Notes: generated by a model from the letters alone, not told the origin. Counted from the stretch's first letter, positions 46,008-56,203 are shown. The stretch is DNA of 64,000 nucleotides from CAYNTS01 sp964400495 (GCA_964400495.1 CAYNTS010000002.1:4881-68880); one strand, 5' to 3'. Translations and numbers: made by a program.

Positions 46008-46745
46008 TTATCTTGAATTAGAGGTATATTCTACCAATTTTAATGCGTTTAAACAAACACCTTTTTGATGTTCAAAATCATTCTTTGTTCCAAGGGGATA
46101 TCCAAGCGGATCTGGGACAGGATAAAATGTAGGACACCCAACTAGTTTGGTTATTTCTGGAATTATTGAAATGGATACCGTGGCAATATTTACTTTTTCT
46201 AATTGTTCTTGGATCAAGCACACTACTTGATGACACATTGGTCATACGGGTACCAATAAAACAATATCCACATTATCTTTTTTGCATTGTTCAACTATAT
46301 TTTGTATGGTAATTTTTATGAACCGCCCCGGAGCGGTAATTGAACCCATAATAGAAAAGTGCCTATGATTTAAGTTCCCTATTTTCTTTTCGTCAACTAG
46401 AGATTGCAAATGGGGAATGGGTAATACAGAAAATGGATTTTTTTCTATTCCTGAATGGTCAAACGTACTACTTCGATGATGCTCAACTAATTCTTCTTTT
46501 TTAACAGTGGTTGGAATTTCTCTTACAGACCAATCGCCACCACGTATTTTTTCATCAAAAGGAGTTTGGGTGTTTTTAAGAGAAAACCCAGCAGTTGTAA
46601 TAAGAGCAATTTTGCTTTCAATAAATAGTTTTGATAGACGAGTGGGAGAACAGTTTTTGATTTTTCTCCAGGGATACACTTTTAAACCCAATTTATCTTT
46701 AAAGGAAAGATGGGAAAGTTTGTCAATATGAAAACTATCTATCAT
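46008..46745 (-). CDS. GrdB/PrdB-like selenoprotein (in-frame UGA as selenocysteine)
   Basis: The frame 46745 to 46008 has one internal TGA (46242-46244) and otherwise encodes 245 residues. Around it the protein reads VDIVLLVPV-U-PMCHQVVCLIQ: a UxxC redox motif at the position used by the glycine/betaine/proline reductase selenoprotein B family. The N-terminal part shows family-like RGGDWSVREIP, EHHRSSTFDHSGI and NPFSVLPIPHLQSL. A SECIS-like hairpin sits ten bases after the UGA. Start overlaps the HAD gene as ATGA. A substrate reductase or redox role is inferred; two separate genes or a pseudogene is the alternative. Confidence 0.8.
46213..46231 (-). promoter_or_regulatory. Bacterial SECIS-like hairpin downstream of the UGA
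   Basis: Minus strand: ATCAAG and CTTGAT form a perfect six-base-pair stem with loop TAGTGTG, which contains a GU. The loop begins 16 bases after the UGA at 46242-46244, within the distance known for bacterial SECIS elements bound by SelB. Confidence 0.65.
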
Positions 46746-47338
46746 TGCTTCACAGAATGGATAAAATTAATACATGTCTCAAAATCAGTATATCTATGAG
46801 ACTTAAACCCAAATTTCTGTGCTGACTTTACATTGGACCACATATCATCAATAAAAACAGATGAATCTTTGTTTGCTTTTGCTTCAAATACAGCAAATTG
46901 AAAAATTGCATGGTTTGGTTTTCTAACTCCAGCTTCTTCAGAAGTAATAATTCCATCTACTTTATTTAAAAATGGAAACTGCTTTTGTAGATGAGAAATA
47001 TGTAGGTTTGTAGTGTTTGAAATAAGCCAAATTTGAAATGATTCTTTTAATGTTATCAACTCACCAACTAGAGGAAGCTCTCCAACTTGCGAATTCATCC
47101 ATATATCTTTTAGCCATTCGTAGTCAATATTTTCACCGTGAGGTAAGGCATATTGTAAATCTTGAAAATATTGTTTGAAATTTATTTCTCCTCGTTCAAG
47201 ACGCATAAAAATTTCACCCAAAACAATATCTTTTACTTTTAAATAAGGAGTGTTTATCTTTTTTGCTATTTTTTGTATAACAACAGATTGGTCAATTCCC
47301 AAAAGTACACCAAATAAATCTAAGAAAAGTGTTTTCAT
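46742..47338 (-). CDS. HAD-IA family hydrolase
   Basis: 198 residues. FLDLFGVLLGID is the motif I variant (D-L-F-G), ISNTTNLH motif II, KPNHAIFQFA motif III, VFIDDMWSNVKSAQKFGF motif IV. Similar to epoxide-hydrolase-N/YihX-like HADs; substrate unknown. ATGA overlap with the selenoprotein gene. Confidence 0.85.
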   Translation of the reverse strand: MKTLFLDLFGVLLGIDQSVVIQKIAKKINTPYLKVKDIVLGEIFMRLERGEINFKQYFQDLQYALPHGENIDYEWLKDIWMNSQVGELPLVGELITLKESFQIWLISNTTNLHISHLQKQFPFLNKVDGIITSEEAGVRKPNHAIFQFAVFEAKANKDSSVFIDDMWSNVKSAQKFGFKSHRYTDFETCINFIHSVKQ

Positions 47339-47416
47339 TTATTGGATTCAGGATTCAAGTCAATAATCAGCATTTAATATCCAACAACCAATACCTATCA
47401 ACAAATAACTGTTTTC

Positions 47417-48031
47417 TCACCATTCAAATGGTCCGTCAACAATTTTCCATAGATACCATGAAGCATAGGTTCGGTAGGGTTTCCATTGTTTGGATTCTTC
47501 ATCCATGAGTGCTGGAGATGGTAATGAATCCATTTTGTACAAATGCATAAACCCCTTTTGAATTCCCAAATCATTAAGAGGAAAAACATCTGGTCTATTT
47601 AGGGTGAACATTAAAAACATATCTGCTGTCCATTGCCCAATTCCTTTAACTTGCATTAGTTCATTGCTTATTTCTGAATCATTCATGTTCCCAAAATTAT
47701 CAAAATGTAATTTATTATTTCTGCAATGCTCAGAAAGATTAATAATGTAATTGGATTTTTGGTTTGATAATCCAACTGACCTTAGTGTTTCAAATGGGAC
47801 ATTGAGTACCATCTTTGGAGTAGGGTAAGAAGCAGAATCAAATAAATTAAGGAATCGTTTATAGATGGTGTTTGCAGCTTTTCCACTAAGTTGTTGAAAC
47901 ACAATTGCTCGTACTAAAGATTCAAAAAAGTTTGTCTCTGGTGCAAAATCAGGCAAACCAAAAGCAGATTCTAATTGAACAAATCGACTATCTCGTTCTT
48001 TTAAATATGAAATTGCATCACTATTTGTCAT
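47417..48031 (-). CDS. DNA-3-methyladenine glycosylase II-type (AlkA-like, HhH-GPD)
   Basis: 204 residues from ATG 48031, which overlaps the upstream stop as ATGA (a TTG at 48040 is also in frame). RAIVFQQLSGKAANTIYKRF, then the helix-hairpin-helix VKGIGQWTADMFLMF with catalytic Asp in FPLNDLG, then WKPYRTYASWYLW. Removes alkylated bases. Shorter than E. coli AlkA: the N-terminal domain is missing, as in many bacterial forms. Confidence 0.9.
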   Translation of the reverse strand: MTNSDAISYLKERDSRFVQLESAFGLPDFAPETNFFESLVRAIVFQQLSGKAANTIYKRFLNLFDSASYPTPKMVLNVPFETLRSVGLSNQKSNYIINLSEHCRNNKLHFDNFGNMNDSEISNELMQVKGIGQWTADMFLMFTLNRPDVFPLNDLGIQKGFMHLYKMDSLPSPALMDEESKQWKPYRTYASWYLWKIVDGPFEW

Positions 48032-48801
48032 AATTGACAATCATAAATTTGCAAAGTACTTCCTTCATTAAATGGAGTTTGAACATGGTCGCCCCACACG
48101 TTATTAATGGTAAAACCTGCATCAGTTAAAATGCGATTCATGGTATCTGGAAAGTACATTCGCATAGTGAAATTATAATTACGATTATCTGCTGGAGTTT
48201 CAGCTTTATAATACCACGATATTTTATTTATTTCAGTTGTAGGGTCATAACTGGAGGTTTCTTCAACTTCAATTTTTTCATTGGTTACTGAGTCAATATA
48301 TTCCATAACTGGATATCGCATATTTTCGGGTTGGTAAAGAAATAGAGGGTCAGGCACAAATATATCAATAATAAATCTACTTTTACCTTTTACCATGTGT
48401 TTTTTAACACACTCAAAACATGCAAATGCATCTTCATTTTTCAATAAATGCAGGAATGAATTAAATCCAATGAAAATTAAGTCATAAGTTTGATTGAGAT
48501 TAAAATCCCGCATATCTCCTTGAATAATTGAATGTTCATATCTAAAATGAGATATTTTTTCTCTAGCAGTTTCACAAAATTCTGAAGATATTTCTAACCC
48601 TGAATAATCTGCTCCTTCACGTATTAAAGGCACCGCCAATCGACCTGTCCCCGATGCAAGCTCTAGTATTTTTTTATTGGGGGTCGTATCTAGGATGAGT
48701 TTCCAAAATTCCATATCATCTTTTTTCCAGTACATTTCATCGTCATACCGTTGAGAATCATGGTAAATAGTATTCTTAAATTCTGAAGTATCGAAGGTCA
48801 T
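48028..48801 (-). CDS. Class I SAM-dependent methyltransferase
   Basis: 257 residues. SAM-binding ILELASGTGRLAVPL near 45-60, acidic GLEISSEF, and IIQGDMRDFNL. Substrate unknown. ATGA overlaps on both sides (TPR gene upstream, alkA-like downstream). Confidence 0.87.
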   Translation of the reverse strand: MTFDTSEFKNTIYHDSQRYDDEMYWKKDDMEFWKLILDTTPNKKILELASGTGRLAVPLIREGADYSGLEISSEFCETAREKISHFRYEHSIIQGDMRDFNLNQTYDLIFIGFNSFLHLLKNEDAFACFECVKKHMVKGKSRFIIDIFVPDPLFLYQPENMRYPVMEYIDSVTNEKIEVEETSSYDPTTEINKISWYYKAETPADNRNYNFTMRMYFPDTMNRILTDAGFTINNVWGDHVQTPFNEGSTLQIYDCQL

Positions 48802-49496
48802 TTTTCACTTAATAAAGCACCAAGTTCTGTTCGCAGTTGAGAAATTTTCTCTGCATCACCACCCTTATTTTCTAACATGGTAAGAACTGCAAGTGCTTGA
48901 TTAAAATGTTGTTGTGCTTTGAGTACATTTACCAATGTAAACGTAGCCATATTTGGAGTTATTTTAAACTCATCTTGGGTAGCAACTTGAACCTGTTTGG
49001 GTTTTTGTTTTTTTACATCACTTTTTGGTTTCTTTGGTATAGGCTTTTCCTGTATTGTTTCTTTTTCTTTGGGTTCTATTGTTTCTTTTGTAGATTCAGT
49101 AACCTGAGAATTCCAATTTACAACTTGGTCATCATCAGGAAGCAACTCACCTAGTTTATAAACATATTTTTGAGTGGAATTTTTACTCCGTTTTAATGAT
49201 GTTTGCACCTCAATTAAAATACGCAGAGCATTAATATGCACAGGATTTTCATCAACTACTTGTTTTAACAACTGTTCCGCAGGTGCTAATTTGTTTTCCA
49301 GCAAATTGACTTTGGATAAAATATATTTTCCATCTGTATTGTAGGCATCATGTTTAAGCCCAATTTCACATACTTTGCGTGTACGAGGTAAGTCTTTATA
49401 TTGCAAGTAAAGGTCTGCTAACACTGGAAAATAAGGCGTACCAAAATCTTCTGCAAACTTATTTTCTAAAAATATTTTATCCTTAGTGATATCCAT
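48798..49496 (-). CDS. TPR-containing protein with charged linker
   Basis: 232 residues. Two or three tetratricopeptide-like units (FPVLADLYLQYKDLPRTRKVC, ILSKVNLLENKLAPAEQLLK), then a Lys/Glu/Pro-rich linker (~130-170: EPKEKETIQEKPIPKKPKSD) and a helical C-terminal segment. No signal peptide. Function unknown. Its ATG overlaps the carboxyltransferase stop by one base. Confidence 0.75.
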   Translation of the reverse strand: MDITKDKIFLENKFAEDFGTPYFPVLADLYLQYKDLPRTRKVCEIGLKHDAYNTDGKYILSKVNLLENKLAPAEQLLKQVVDENPVHINALRILIEVQTSLKRSKNSTQKYVYKLGELLPDDDQVVNWNSQVTESTKETIEPKEKETIQEKPIPKKPKSDVKKQKPKQVQVATQDEFKITPNMATFTLVNVLKAQQHFNQALAVLTMLENKGGDAEKISQLRTELGALLSEK

Positions 49497-51058
49497 TAAA
49501 GCGGAATATTTCCATGTTTTTTCTTAGGATTAGTATCAACTTTTGTGGACAACATTTCAAGACCACTAATGAGTCGTTGGCGAGTCTCTGATGGTTTTAT
49601 CACATCGTCAATATACCCTCGCTCAGCTGCAATATAAGGGTTGGCAAATTTTTCGCGATAATCATCCATAAGTTCTTCAACTTGTTCATCATGGTTTTTA
49701 GCATCTGCTATTTTCTTTTTCCACAAAATTTCTACGGCACCTTTAGGTCCCATTACTGCAATTTCTGCCGTTGGCCATGCAAAGTTTAAATCAGCTCGGA
49801 TATGTTTAGATGACATCACATCATAGGCACCGCCATACGCTTTTCGAGTGATAACAGTTAGTTTTGGTACAGTGGCTTCTGCAAATGCGTATAGTAATTT
49901 TGCACCATGCTTTATTATTCCTCTCCACTCTTGATCGGTTCCTGGTAAGAAACCTGGCACATCTTCAAACGTAATAAGTGGAATATTAAAGGCATCGCAA
50001 AATCGCACAAATCGTGCAGCTTTTAGAGATGAGTCGATATCTAAAACTCCTGCTAAGTGAGCAGGTTGATTTGCAACAATTCCAACTGAATGGCCACCAA
50101 TACGGGCAAATCCAACAATAATATTTTGTGCATAATCTGCATGCACTTCAAAAAATGAATCGAAATCAATTATTGCATTCAAAACCGTGTGCATATCGTA
50201 GGGTTTATTTGGGTTTTCAGGAATAAGGGAGCTTATTTCATTAGATGAAATATTCGGTTCAGAAATAGTTTCAGAAAATGGGGCATCCTCAAGATTGTTG
50301 AGTGGAATATACGACATTAATTTTCGTATTTGTTGTAATACTTCAATTTCATTATTACAAGAAAAATGAGCAACCCCTGATTTTGAAGCATGTGTATTTG
50401 CACCACCTAAATCTTCCATAGTTACTTCTTCATGAGTAACAGTTTTTACCACATTTGGGCCTGTAACAAACATGTGACTTGTTTGTTTTGCCATAAAAAT
50501 AAAATCGGTAATAGCAGGGGAGTAAACCGCTCCACCAGCACATGGACCAAGCACTGCGGAAATTTGAGGGACAACTCCTGATGCAAGGGTATTCTTTAAG
50601 AAAATATCTGCATAACCTGCCAAACTTACAACACCCTCTTGAATACGAGCACCACCAGAATCATTAAGTCCAATTACAGGAACACCAATTTTTAATGCCA
50701 TATCCATCACTTTGCATATTTTTTCTGCAAATGATTCTGAAAGAGAGCCACCAAAAATGGTAAAATCTTGAGAAAAAACCATTACTTTGCGACCATCAAT
50801 TGTACCGTAACCTGTGATTACCCCATCGGTTAGAAACTTTTGCTTTTCCATGCCAAAATCGGTTGCTCGATGTTGCACAAACATATCTAATTCAACAAAT
50901 GAATTTTTATCTAATAAAATATCAATTCGTTCACGAGCAGTTAACTTATTTTTATCATGTTGTTTTTGGATGCGGTTTTCACCACCACCCAGTTTGGCTT
51001 GTTCACGTTTTGCATCTAGCTCATTGAATTTTTCGTTATGTTTATGATCTGTGCTCAT
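49496..51058 (-). CDS. Acyl-CoA carboxylase/decarboxylase carboxyltransferase subunit (propionyl-CoA type)
   Basis: 520 residues, normal for PccB/MmdA. Tandem crotonase-like domains: GGGENRIQKQHDKNKLTARERI, GGSLSESFAEKI, LNDSGGARIQEGV, VLGPCAGGAVYSPA, and C-terminal GFLPGTDQEWRGIIKHGAKL and RKAYGGAYDVM. Transfers carboxyl between biotin and propionyl/methylmalonyl-CoA. The biotin carboxylase subunit is not in the window. Its start overlaps the B12-binding protein by 17 bases, supporting a methylmalonyl-CoA route. Confidence 0.9.
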   Translation of the reverse strand: MSTDHKHNEKFNELDAKREQAKLGGGENRIQKQHDKNKLTARERIDILLDKNSFVELDMFVQHRATDFGMEKQKFLTDGVITGYGTIDGRKVMVFSQDFTIFGGSLSESFAEKICKVMDMALKIGVPVIGLNDSGGARIQEGVVSLAGYADIFLKNTLASGVVPQISAVLGPCAGGAVYSPAITDFIFMAKQTSHMFVTGPNVVKTVTHEEVTMEDLGGANTHASKSGVAHFSCNNEIEVLQQIRKLMSYIPLNNLEDAPFSETISEPNISSNEISSLIPENPNKPYDMHTVLNAIIDFDSFFEVHADYAQNIIVGFARIGGHSVGIVANQPAHLAGVLDIDSSLKAARFVRFCDAFNIPLITFEDVPGFLPGTDQEWRGIIKHGAKLLYAFAEATVPKLTVITRKAYGGAYDVMSSKHIRADLNFAWPTAEIAVMGPKGAVEILWKKKIADAKNHDEQVEELMDDYREKFANPYIAAERGYIDDVIKPSETRQRLISGLEMLSTKVDTNPKKKHGNIPL

Positions 51059-51446
51059 TTACCCATTCCTGAATATAATTTACGGTATCTTCAACTACTG
51101 TTCCGGGTCCAAATAATTTACCTACACCTAAATCATTCAATTTTTTCATATCCTCTTCAGGAATAATACCTCCACCAGTTAAAAGTACATCGGACAAACC
51201 TCCATCATCCATTAGACCTTTAACTTTTTTAAACAACGTCATGTGTGCACCACTTAAAACTGAAAGTGCAATTACATCTGCATCTTCTTGAACAGCTGCA
51301 CTTATAATCATTTCCGGAGTTTGACGTAACCCTAGGTAAATAACTTCCATTCCAGCATCACGATATGCACGTGCTAAAATTTTAATTCCTCTATCATGTC
51401 CATCAAGCCCAGGCTTTGCCATTACTATTCTAATTTTTTTACTCAT
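51042..51446 (-). CDS. Methylmalonyl-CoA mutase cobalamin-binding subunit
   Basis: 134 residues, a stand-alone B12-binding domain: KPGLDGHDRG (D-x-H-x-x-G; the His is the lower cobalt ligand), SVLSGAHMTL, and LTGGGIIPEED. In organisms with split mutases it pairs with a separate large catalytic subunit, which is not in this window. Next to the carboxyltransferase, it points to propionate or branched-chain/odd-chain catabolism. Confidence 0.9.
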   Translation of the reverse strand: MSKKIRIVMAKPGLDGHDRGIKILARAYRDAGMEVIYLGLRQTPEMIISAAVQEDADVIALSVLSGAHMTLFKKVKGLMDDGGLSDVLLTGGGIIPEEDMKKLNDLGVGKLFGPGTVVEDTVNYIQEWVNEHRS

Positions 51447-51449
51447 CCA

Positions 51450-51893
51450 TCAATCCTTGCTATCTAAAATAAATGTTACAGGACCATCATTTGTTAATGT
51501 TACATCCATCATGGCTCCAAATTTACCATTTTCTACATGTAATCCCTTTGTTTTTAGTAAATTAGAGAACTCAAGATACAGTTTTTCTGCTTTCGCGGGG
51601 ATTGCTGCACGGATAAAACTAGGTCTTCTACCCTTCTTCCAATCCGCGCAAAGTGTAAATTGACTCACAACCAAAATGGAACCATTTACCTCATGAATGG
51701 AAGTATTCATATTCCCATTTTCATCTTGAAAAATTCTAAATCCATTAATTTTATTGACTAAAAATTCAACGTCTAATAACTCATCATTTTCATAAACACC
51801 TAATAAAATCAGAAGTCCATGTTGAATTTTCCCCACTATATTATTTTCAACAGATACACTTGCAGAAGAAACACGTTGTAAAACAGCAATCAT
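51450..51893 (-). CDS. dtd: D-aminoacyl-tRNA deacylase
   Basis: 147 residues. Proofreads mischarged D-aminoacyl-tRNA. N-terminal MIAVLQRVSSASVSVE, catalytic-site VSQFTLCADWKKGRRPSF, and the C-terminal NDGPVTF loop. Located between dnaE and the mutase subunit, three bases apart from each. Confidence 0.93.
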   Translation of the reverse strand: MIAVLQRVSSASVSVENNIVGKIQHGLLILLGVYENDELLDVEFLVNKINGFRIFQDENGNMNTSIHEVNGSILVVSQFTLCADWKKGRRPSFIRAAIPAKAEKLYLEFSNLLKTKGLHVENGKFGAMMDVTLTNDGPVTFILDSKD

Positions 51894-51896
51894 GGA

Positions 51897-54800
51897 TTAA
51901 CTCACCCACACATTTGTATCACCAAAGATATTTCGTAATTTATTAACAACCTGTACGTCTGGAGCAATGCGAATATTGCCCGCCTTAACTCGTTTAGCAT
52001 TACCTTGTGTTGATAATAGATGAATTACTAAAGAACATCGACCCTTATTGTCAACAGCAATTGAATTTATCTCGTTTAACAATTTTTCATCTTCATTGTG
52101 AATATCAAATTGAATGTTAACATTTCTGCTGAGTCTCCCGCGAGTAGTCTCTAATTGGAAAATATCATCAGCAACTAATTTAAGTACGTCAGCATCTCCA
52201 TTTTGGTTTGATGGTTTTCCACAAACAAATATTTTTTGATCTTCAATCAATAAGTCTTTATTTTTCTCGTACGATTCACTAAAAACAAATACTTTAGCTT
52301 TACCCATAAGACCATTCATTTCCATTATTGCCCAAGGTCTATTTTTTTTATCAAATCGTACTTTAACATCAGAAACTATTCCACCAAATCTAATTTCTTT
52401 TGGAAGTCCTGAGCTTAAATCAAGTGGGTTTACGTTGTCAAACTCTTTTAAATCATCAATAAAATCTTCAAGTGGATTACCAGATAAATAAAATCCTAGG
52501 AGTGCTTTTTCTCGATTCAACTCCTCTTCTTTAGACCAAGGTGCTGCCTCTTCTAAATCTGGTGCAGATAAACTTGAATCCGAAGAACCACCAAATAAAC
52601 TCGCTTGATTTGATTCTTTTTCTTCTTGGTATTTTTGACCGTATTTAATGGCATCATCAATTGCTAATAATTGTTGGGCTCGGTGTCCTTCTAAATCTTC
52701 ACAAGCCCCAACTTGGATTAAACTTTCTAATACTTTTCTATTAATTGACTGAGGAGCAATTTTACACAGGTCAAAAATAGTTTTAAATGTTCCATTATTA
52801 TCTCTATCTTCGGAAATAAGTTCACATGCTTTATGCCCAACATTTTTGATGGCTGACAATCCATAAGCGATTGTTTTTTTATCAATTGCTATAAATTCAG
52901 AATAAGATGAATTCACATTAGGAGGGAGTACTTCAATCCCCATTTCTTTAGCTGCCGAGATTAAGGTAACCACTCTGTTTGTATCATTTACCTCAGAAGA
53001 AATATTGGCTGCCATAAACTCAGCAGGATAATGATATTTTAACCATGCAGTTTGATATGCTACCAAGGCATACGCAGTTGAATGACTTTTATTGAATCCA
53101 TATTGTGCAAATTTTTCTAAAAGATCAAAAATTTTTGTCGCTACTTTTGTTTCTATTCCAATTCCTTCAGCACCTTTTACAAAATCAATTTTAAAGGCTG
53201 CCATTAAATCTGCTTTCTTTTTACCCATCGCCCGACGCATCATATCACCTTGTGCAAGCGTAAATCGTCCAACAGTTTGACTAATTTGCATTACTTGTTC
53301 TTGGTAAACAATAATACCATTTGTTTCTTTTAAAATTGTTTCAAGACTTTCATGCAAATAACTAATTTTAGATTTACCATGTTTTCGTGCAATAAACTCA
53401 GGGATATTTGCCATTGGTCCAGGCCTATAAAGTGCATTCATTGCAATTAAATCTTCAAGGCAAGTGGGTTTGAGTTGTTTCAAATACTCACGCATCCCAG
53501 ATGATTCAAATTGAAATACTCCAATAGTTTTACCATCTGCAAATTGTTGATAGACCTCTGGAACATTTATGTCAATTTCATCAATATCAATTTCAATATT
53601 ATGGTTTTGTTTAATTAACCCGATAGTTTTATTAATTACTGTCAAGTTTCTCAATCCTAAGAAATCCATTTTGAGAAGACCCATATCCTCTAGGGAATTC
53701 ATTTCAACTTGTGTAGTTATATCACCAGTACTAGCATTTTTGAAAAGCGGAACATAGTCCGTCATTGGGCCTGGAGTAATAACCACACCGGCTGCATGGG
53801 TTGAACAATGTCTGTGCATTCCTTCTAAAACTTTAGAGTATTCCATCAATTCTTTATGCACATCATCCAGCTTAGAAACTTTGGCTAAGTCAGCATTCAT
53901 TTTTTCCGCTTTTCCCAATGTTATTTTGAGTTCATTTGGAACGAGTTTCGCAATTCTATCAACTTCTCCATACGATAAACCAAGAACTCTTCCAACATCA
54001 CGGAGGACTGACTTTGCCTTCATTGTCCCAAAGGTAATTATTTGAGCCACTGAATCATGTCCATATTGTTCTTTAATATAGTCGATTACTTTTTCCCGAC
54101 CTTCAACACAGAAGTCAATATCAATATCTGGCATTGTTACCCGTTCTGGGTTTAGAAATCGCTCAAATAGAAGGTTGTATTTGATAGGGTCAACATTGGT
54201 AATTCCAGCACTATATGCTACAATTGATCCAGCTGCCGAACCACGTCCTGGTCCCACAGGAATTTTATTATCTTTTGCATATTTTACAAAATCTTGAGTG
54301 ATTAAAAAGTATCCAGCGAACCCCATTTTTTTGATAACATATAGTTCAAAATCTAATCGCTCAGTAATTTCTACGGTAATTTTATCATATCGACTTTTCA
54401 ATCCTTTAAGGCAAATATGTCGTAGGTATTCATCTGGATTTTGAGAAGTAAAATCACTTGGGATTGGAAATTGGGGTAAATACAATTCTCCCATTGGAAT
54501 TTCAACATTGCATTGTTCAGCAATTTTAAGCGAGTTTTCTATTGCTTCAGGTGTATCTTTAAATAGTTCGGACATTTCTTCAGCAGATTTAATATAAAAC
54601 TGTTTAGGTTCATATCTCCTACGATTCACATCATCTCTATCTTTTCCTGTTCCCAGGCAGAACATGACATCGTGTGCTTCCCAATGTTCTTCAACACTAT
54701 AATGACAATCATTTGTAGCTAATAATGGCAAACCTGTATCTTTTGACAATTTAATAAGTGTTTCCCTTGCGCTTGTTTCTTCTGGAATTTGATGATTCTG

Positions 54801-55337
54801 TAATTCAAGATAAAATCTATCTGGGAAAATTTCTGCATACTCAAGAGCTGATTTTTTAGCATTATCGTAATCACCTTGTGCAGCATATTGTGTAACTTCT
54901 CCTGCTAAACATGCTGTTGAAGCAATTAATCCTTCACCATATTTACGAAGTAAACTTTTATCTATTCGGGGCTTATAATAAAAGCCATCTATATAGCTAA
55001 TTGAAACTAATTTAAGTAGATTATTGTAGCCAGTTTTATTTTTAGCTAAAAGTACTAAATGATGATAACCCCATTTCTTTCCAGATGCAGATGCTACCTG
55101 TTTTTTCTCTTTGTGGTCATTCACAGCTACATACACTTCGCAACCAATAATGGGTTTAATTCCCATTTCTCGAGCTTGTTTGTAAAATGGAATCATAGAG
55201 AAGAGATTCCCGTGTTCAGTAACAGCAATCGAATCCATGCCAAGAGCTTTAACACGATTCAACATTCCCTTTACAGATTGAGCAGCATCCTGCAAAGAAA
55301 AATCAGTGTGATTATGAAGATGAACGAATTTCGCCAT
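51897..55337 (-). CDS. dnaE: DNA polymerase III alpha subunit
   Basis: 1146 residues, the usual DnaE length. PHP domain at the start (KFVHLHNHTDFSLQDAAQS), catalytic aspartates in PDIDIDFCVEGRE near residue 400, GPGRGSAAGS, and the fingers/thumb FNKSHSTAYALVAYQTAWLK. A beta-clamp binding and OB-fold region follows (RFGGIVSDVKVRFDKKNRPWAI). Replicative polymerase. Confidence 0.96.
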   Translation of the reverse strand: MAKFVHLHNHTDFSLQDAAQSVKGMLNRVKALGMDSIAVTEHGNLFSMIPFYKQAREMGIKPIIGCEVYVAVNDHKEKKQVASASGKKWGYHHLVLLAKNKTGYNNLLKLVSISYIDGFYYKPRIDKSLLRKYGEGLIASTACLAGEVTQYAAQGDYDNAKKSALEYAEIFPDRFYLELQNHQIPEETSARETLIKLSKDTGLPLLATNDCHYSVEEHWEAHDVMFCLGTGKDRDDVNRRRYEPKQFYIKSAEEMSELFKDTPEAIENSLKIAEQCNVEIPMGELYLPQFPIPSDFTSQNPDEYLRHICLKGLKSRYDKITVEITERLDFELYVIKKMGFAGYFLITQDFVKYAKDNKIPVGPGRGSAAGSIVAYSAGITNVDPIKYNLLFERFLNPERVTMPDIDIDFCVEGREKVIDYIKEQYGHDSVAQIITFGTMKAKSVLRDVGRVLGLSYGEVDRIAKLVPNELKITLGKAEKMNADLAKVSKLDDVHKELMEYSKVLEGMHRHCSTHAAGVVITPGPMTDYVPLFKNASTGDITTQVEMNSLEDMGLLKMDFLGLRNLTVINKTIGLIKQNHNIEIDIDEIDINVPEVYQQFADGKTIGVFQFESSGMREYLKQLKPTCLEDLIAMNALYRPGPMANIPEFIARKHGKSKISYLHESLETILKETNGIIVYQEQVMQISQTVGRFTLAQGDMMRRAMGKKKADLMAAFKIDFVKGAEGIGIETKVATKIFDLLEKFAQYGFNKSHSTAYALVAYQTAWLKYHYPAEFMAANISSEVNDTNRVVTLISAAKEMGIEVLPPNVNSSYSEFIAIDKKTIAYGLSAIKNVGHKACELISEDRDNNGTFKTIFDLCKIAPQSINRKVLESLIQVGACEDLEGHRAQQLLAIDDAIKYGQKYQEEKESNQASLFGGSSDSSLSAPDLEEAAPWSKEEELNREKALLGFYLSGNPLEDFIDDLKEFDNVNPLDLSSGLPKEIRFGGIVSDVKVRFDKKNRPWAIMEMNGLMGKAKVFVFSESYEKNKDLLIEDQKIFVCGKPSNQNGDADVLKLVADDIFQLETTRGRLSRNVNIQFDIHNEDEKLLNEINSIAVDNKGRCSLVIHLLSTQGNAKRVKAGNIRIAPDVQVVNKLRNIFGDTNVWVS

Positions 55338-55360
55338 ACTTTCCTAACAATGTTTTATAA

Positions 55361-56203
55361 TTAAAATTTAATTAAAAGAATTACACCCATACCAGCGATG
55401 GTAATCCATTTCATCCATTTTGATACGACCGCACACGCCGAAGAAATTGGATTATTCCACAGGAAAAATATACAGTAAAATAGGGGTATTTGCACAGTTA
55501 AAATCAACCCAATTATGTATGAAATTCCATAAAGGTTTGCAAAAAAAGGAAGAGTAGATAAAATACTTAAAAGGATAATTAAAATGGATGTTAAATAAAT
55601 AGATGTTTGCACACCAAAAACAACCGGAAAGGTGTTTGCATTTATTTGAATATCGCCTTCGATATCTGCAATATCTTTTACGAGTTCTCGGATTAGGGTT
55701 AATCCAAATGCAAGTAATGCAGGGATAATCATAACGTGAATTTTTTCATAGAGTGCTGATTCACTAAAAATAAAAACCAAACCGAGAAGGGCGGAAATAA
55801 CAATATTGCCTATGAGCGGAACCCTTTTCAGAAAAGGAGTATATAAAATCAACAATGGAAGTACGACAAATAAGGCAATTTGTTGTGCCATTTGATTAAG
55901 CATTAATACTGCACCAACGCCAATTGCAAAACACATAAGTAAGAGCCCTATCGCTTCTGATTTTGAAATAATACCTGATGGAATTGGTCTTTGAGGTTGG
56001 TTTATAATATCAGCTTTAATATCCCAAATATCGTTGATAATATTTCCACCTGCGGTAAAGGCAACTACAGTTAAAATAGTAAAAATTAGTGGTTCAAAAG
56101 GGAGCCAATAATCAAGAAGAAACGCTGAAATTAGGACACTTAGTGCAGATAAACTAACATTTAGAGGACGTATTAATTGCAGAGCAGATTGTAAAAAATT
56201 CAT
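55361..56203 (-). CDS. UbiA-family prenyltransferase
   Basis: 280 residues from ATG 56203, which overlaps the prmC stop as ATGA; ATG 56209 is two codons upstream. Nine or so helices. Two Asp-rich diphosphate/Mg sites: NDIWDIKADIINQPQRPIPSG and DIADIEGDIQINANTFP. Transfers a prenyl chain to an acceptor. Homologues are often labelled geranylgeranylglycerol-phosphate or menaquinone-type transferases; substrate here is open. Confidence 0.87.
   Translation of the reverse strand: MNFLQSALQLIRPLNVSLSALSVLISAFLLDYWLPFEPLIFTILTVVAFTAGGNIINDIWDIKADIINQPQRPIPSGIISKSEAIGLLLMCFAIGVGAVLMLNQMAQQIALFVVLPLLILYTPFLKRVPLIGNIVISALLGLVFIFSESALYEKIHVMIIPALLAFGLTLIRELVKDIADIEGDIQINANTFPVVFGVQTSIYLTSILIILLSILSTLPFFANLYGISYIIGLILTVQIPLFYCIFFLWNNPISSACAVVSKWMKWITIAGMGVILLIKF

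Noticed and set aside
46008..46238. Separate 76-residue gene, with 46242-46745 as another gene or a pseudogene
   Set aside because: Both are in the same frame, separated only by a TGA at a UxxC redox position with a SECIS-like hairpin; one selenoprotein explains it better.
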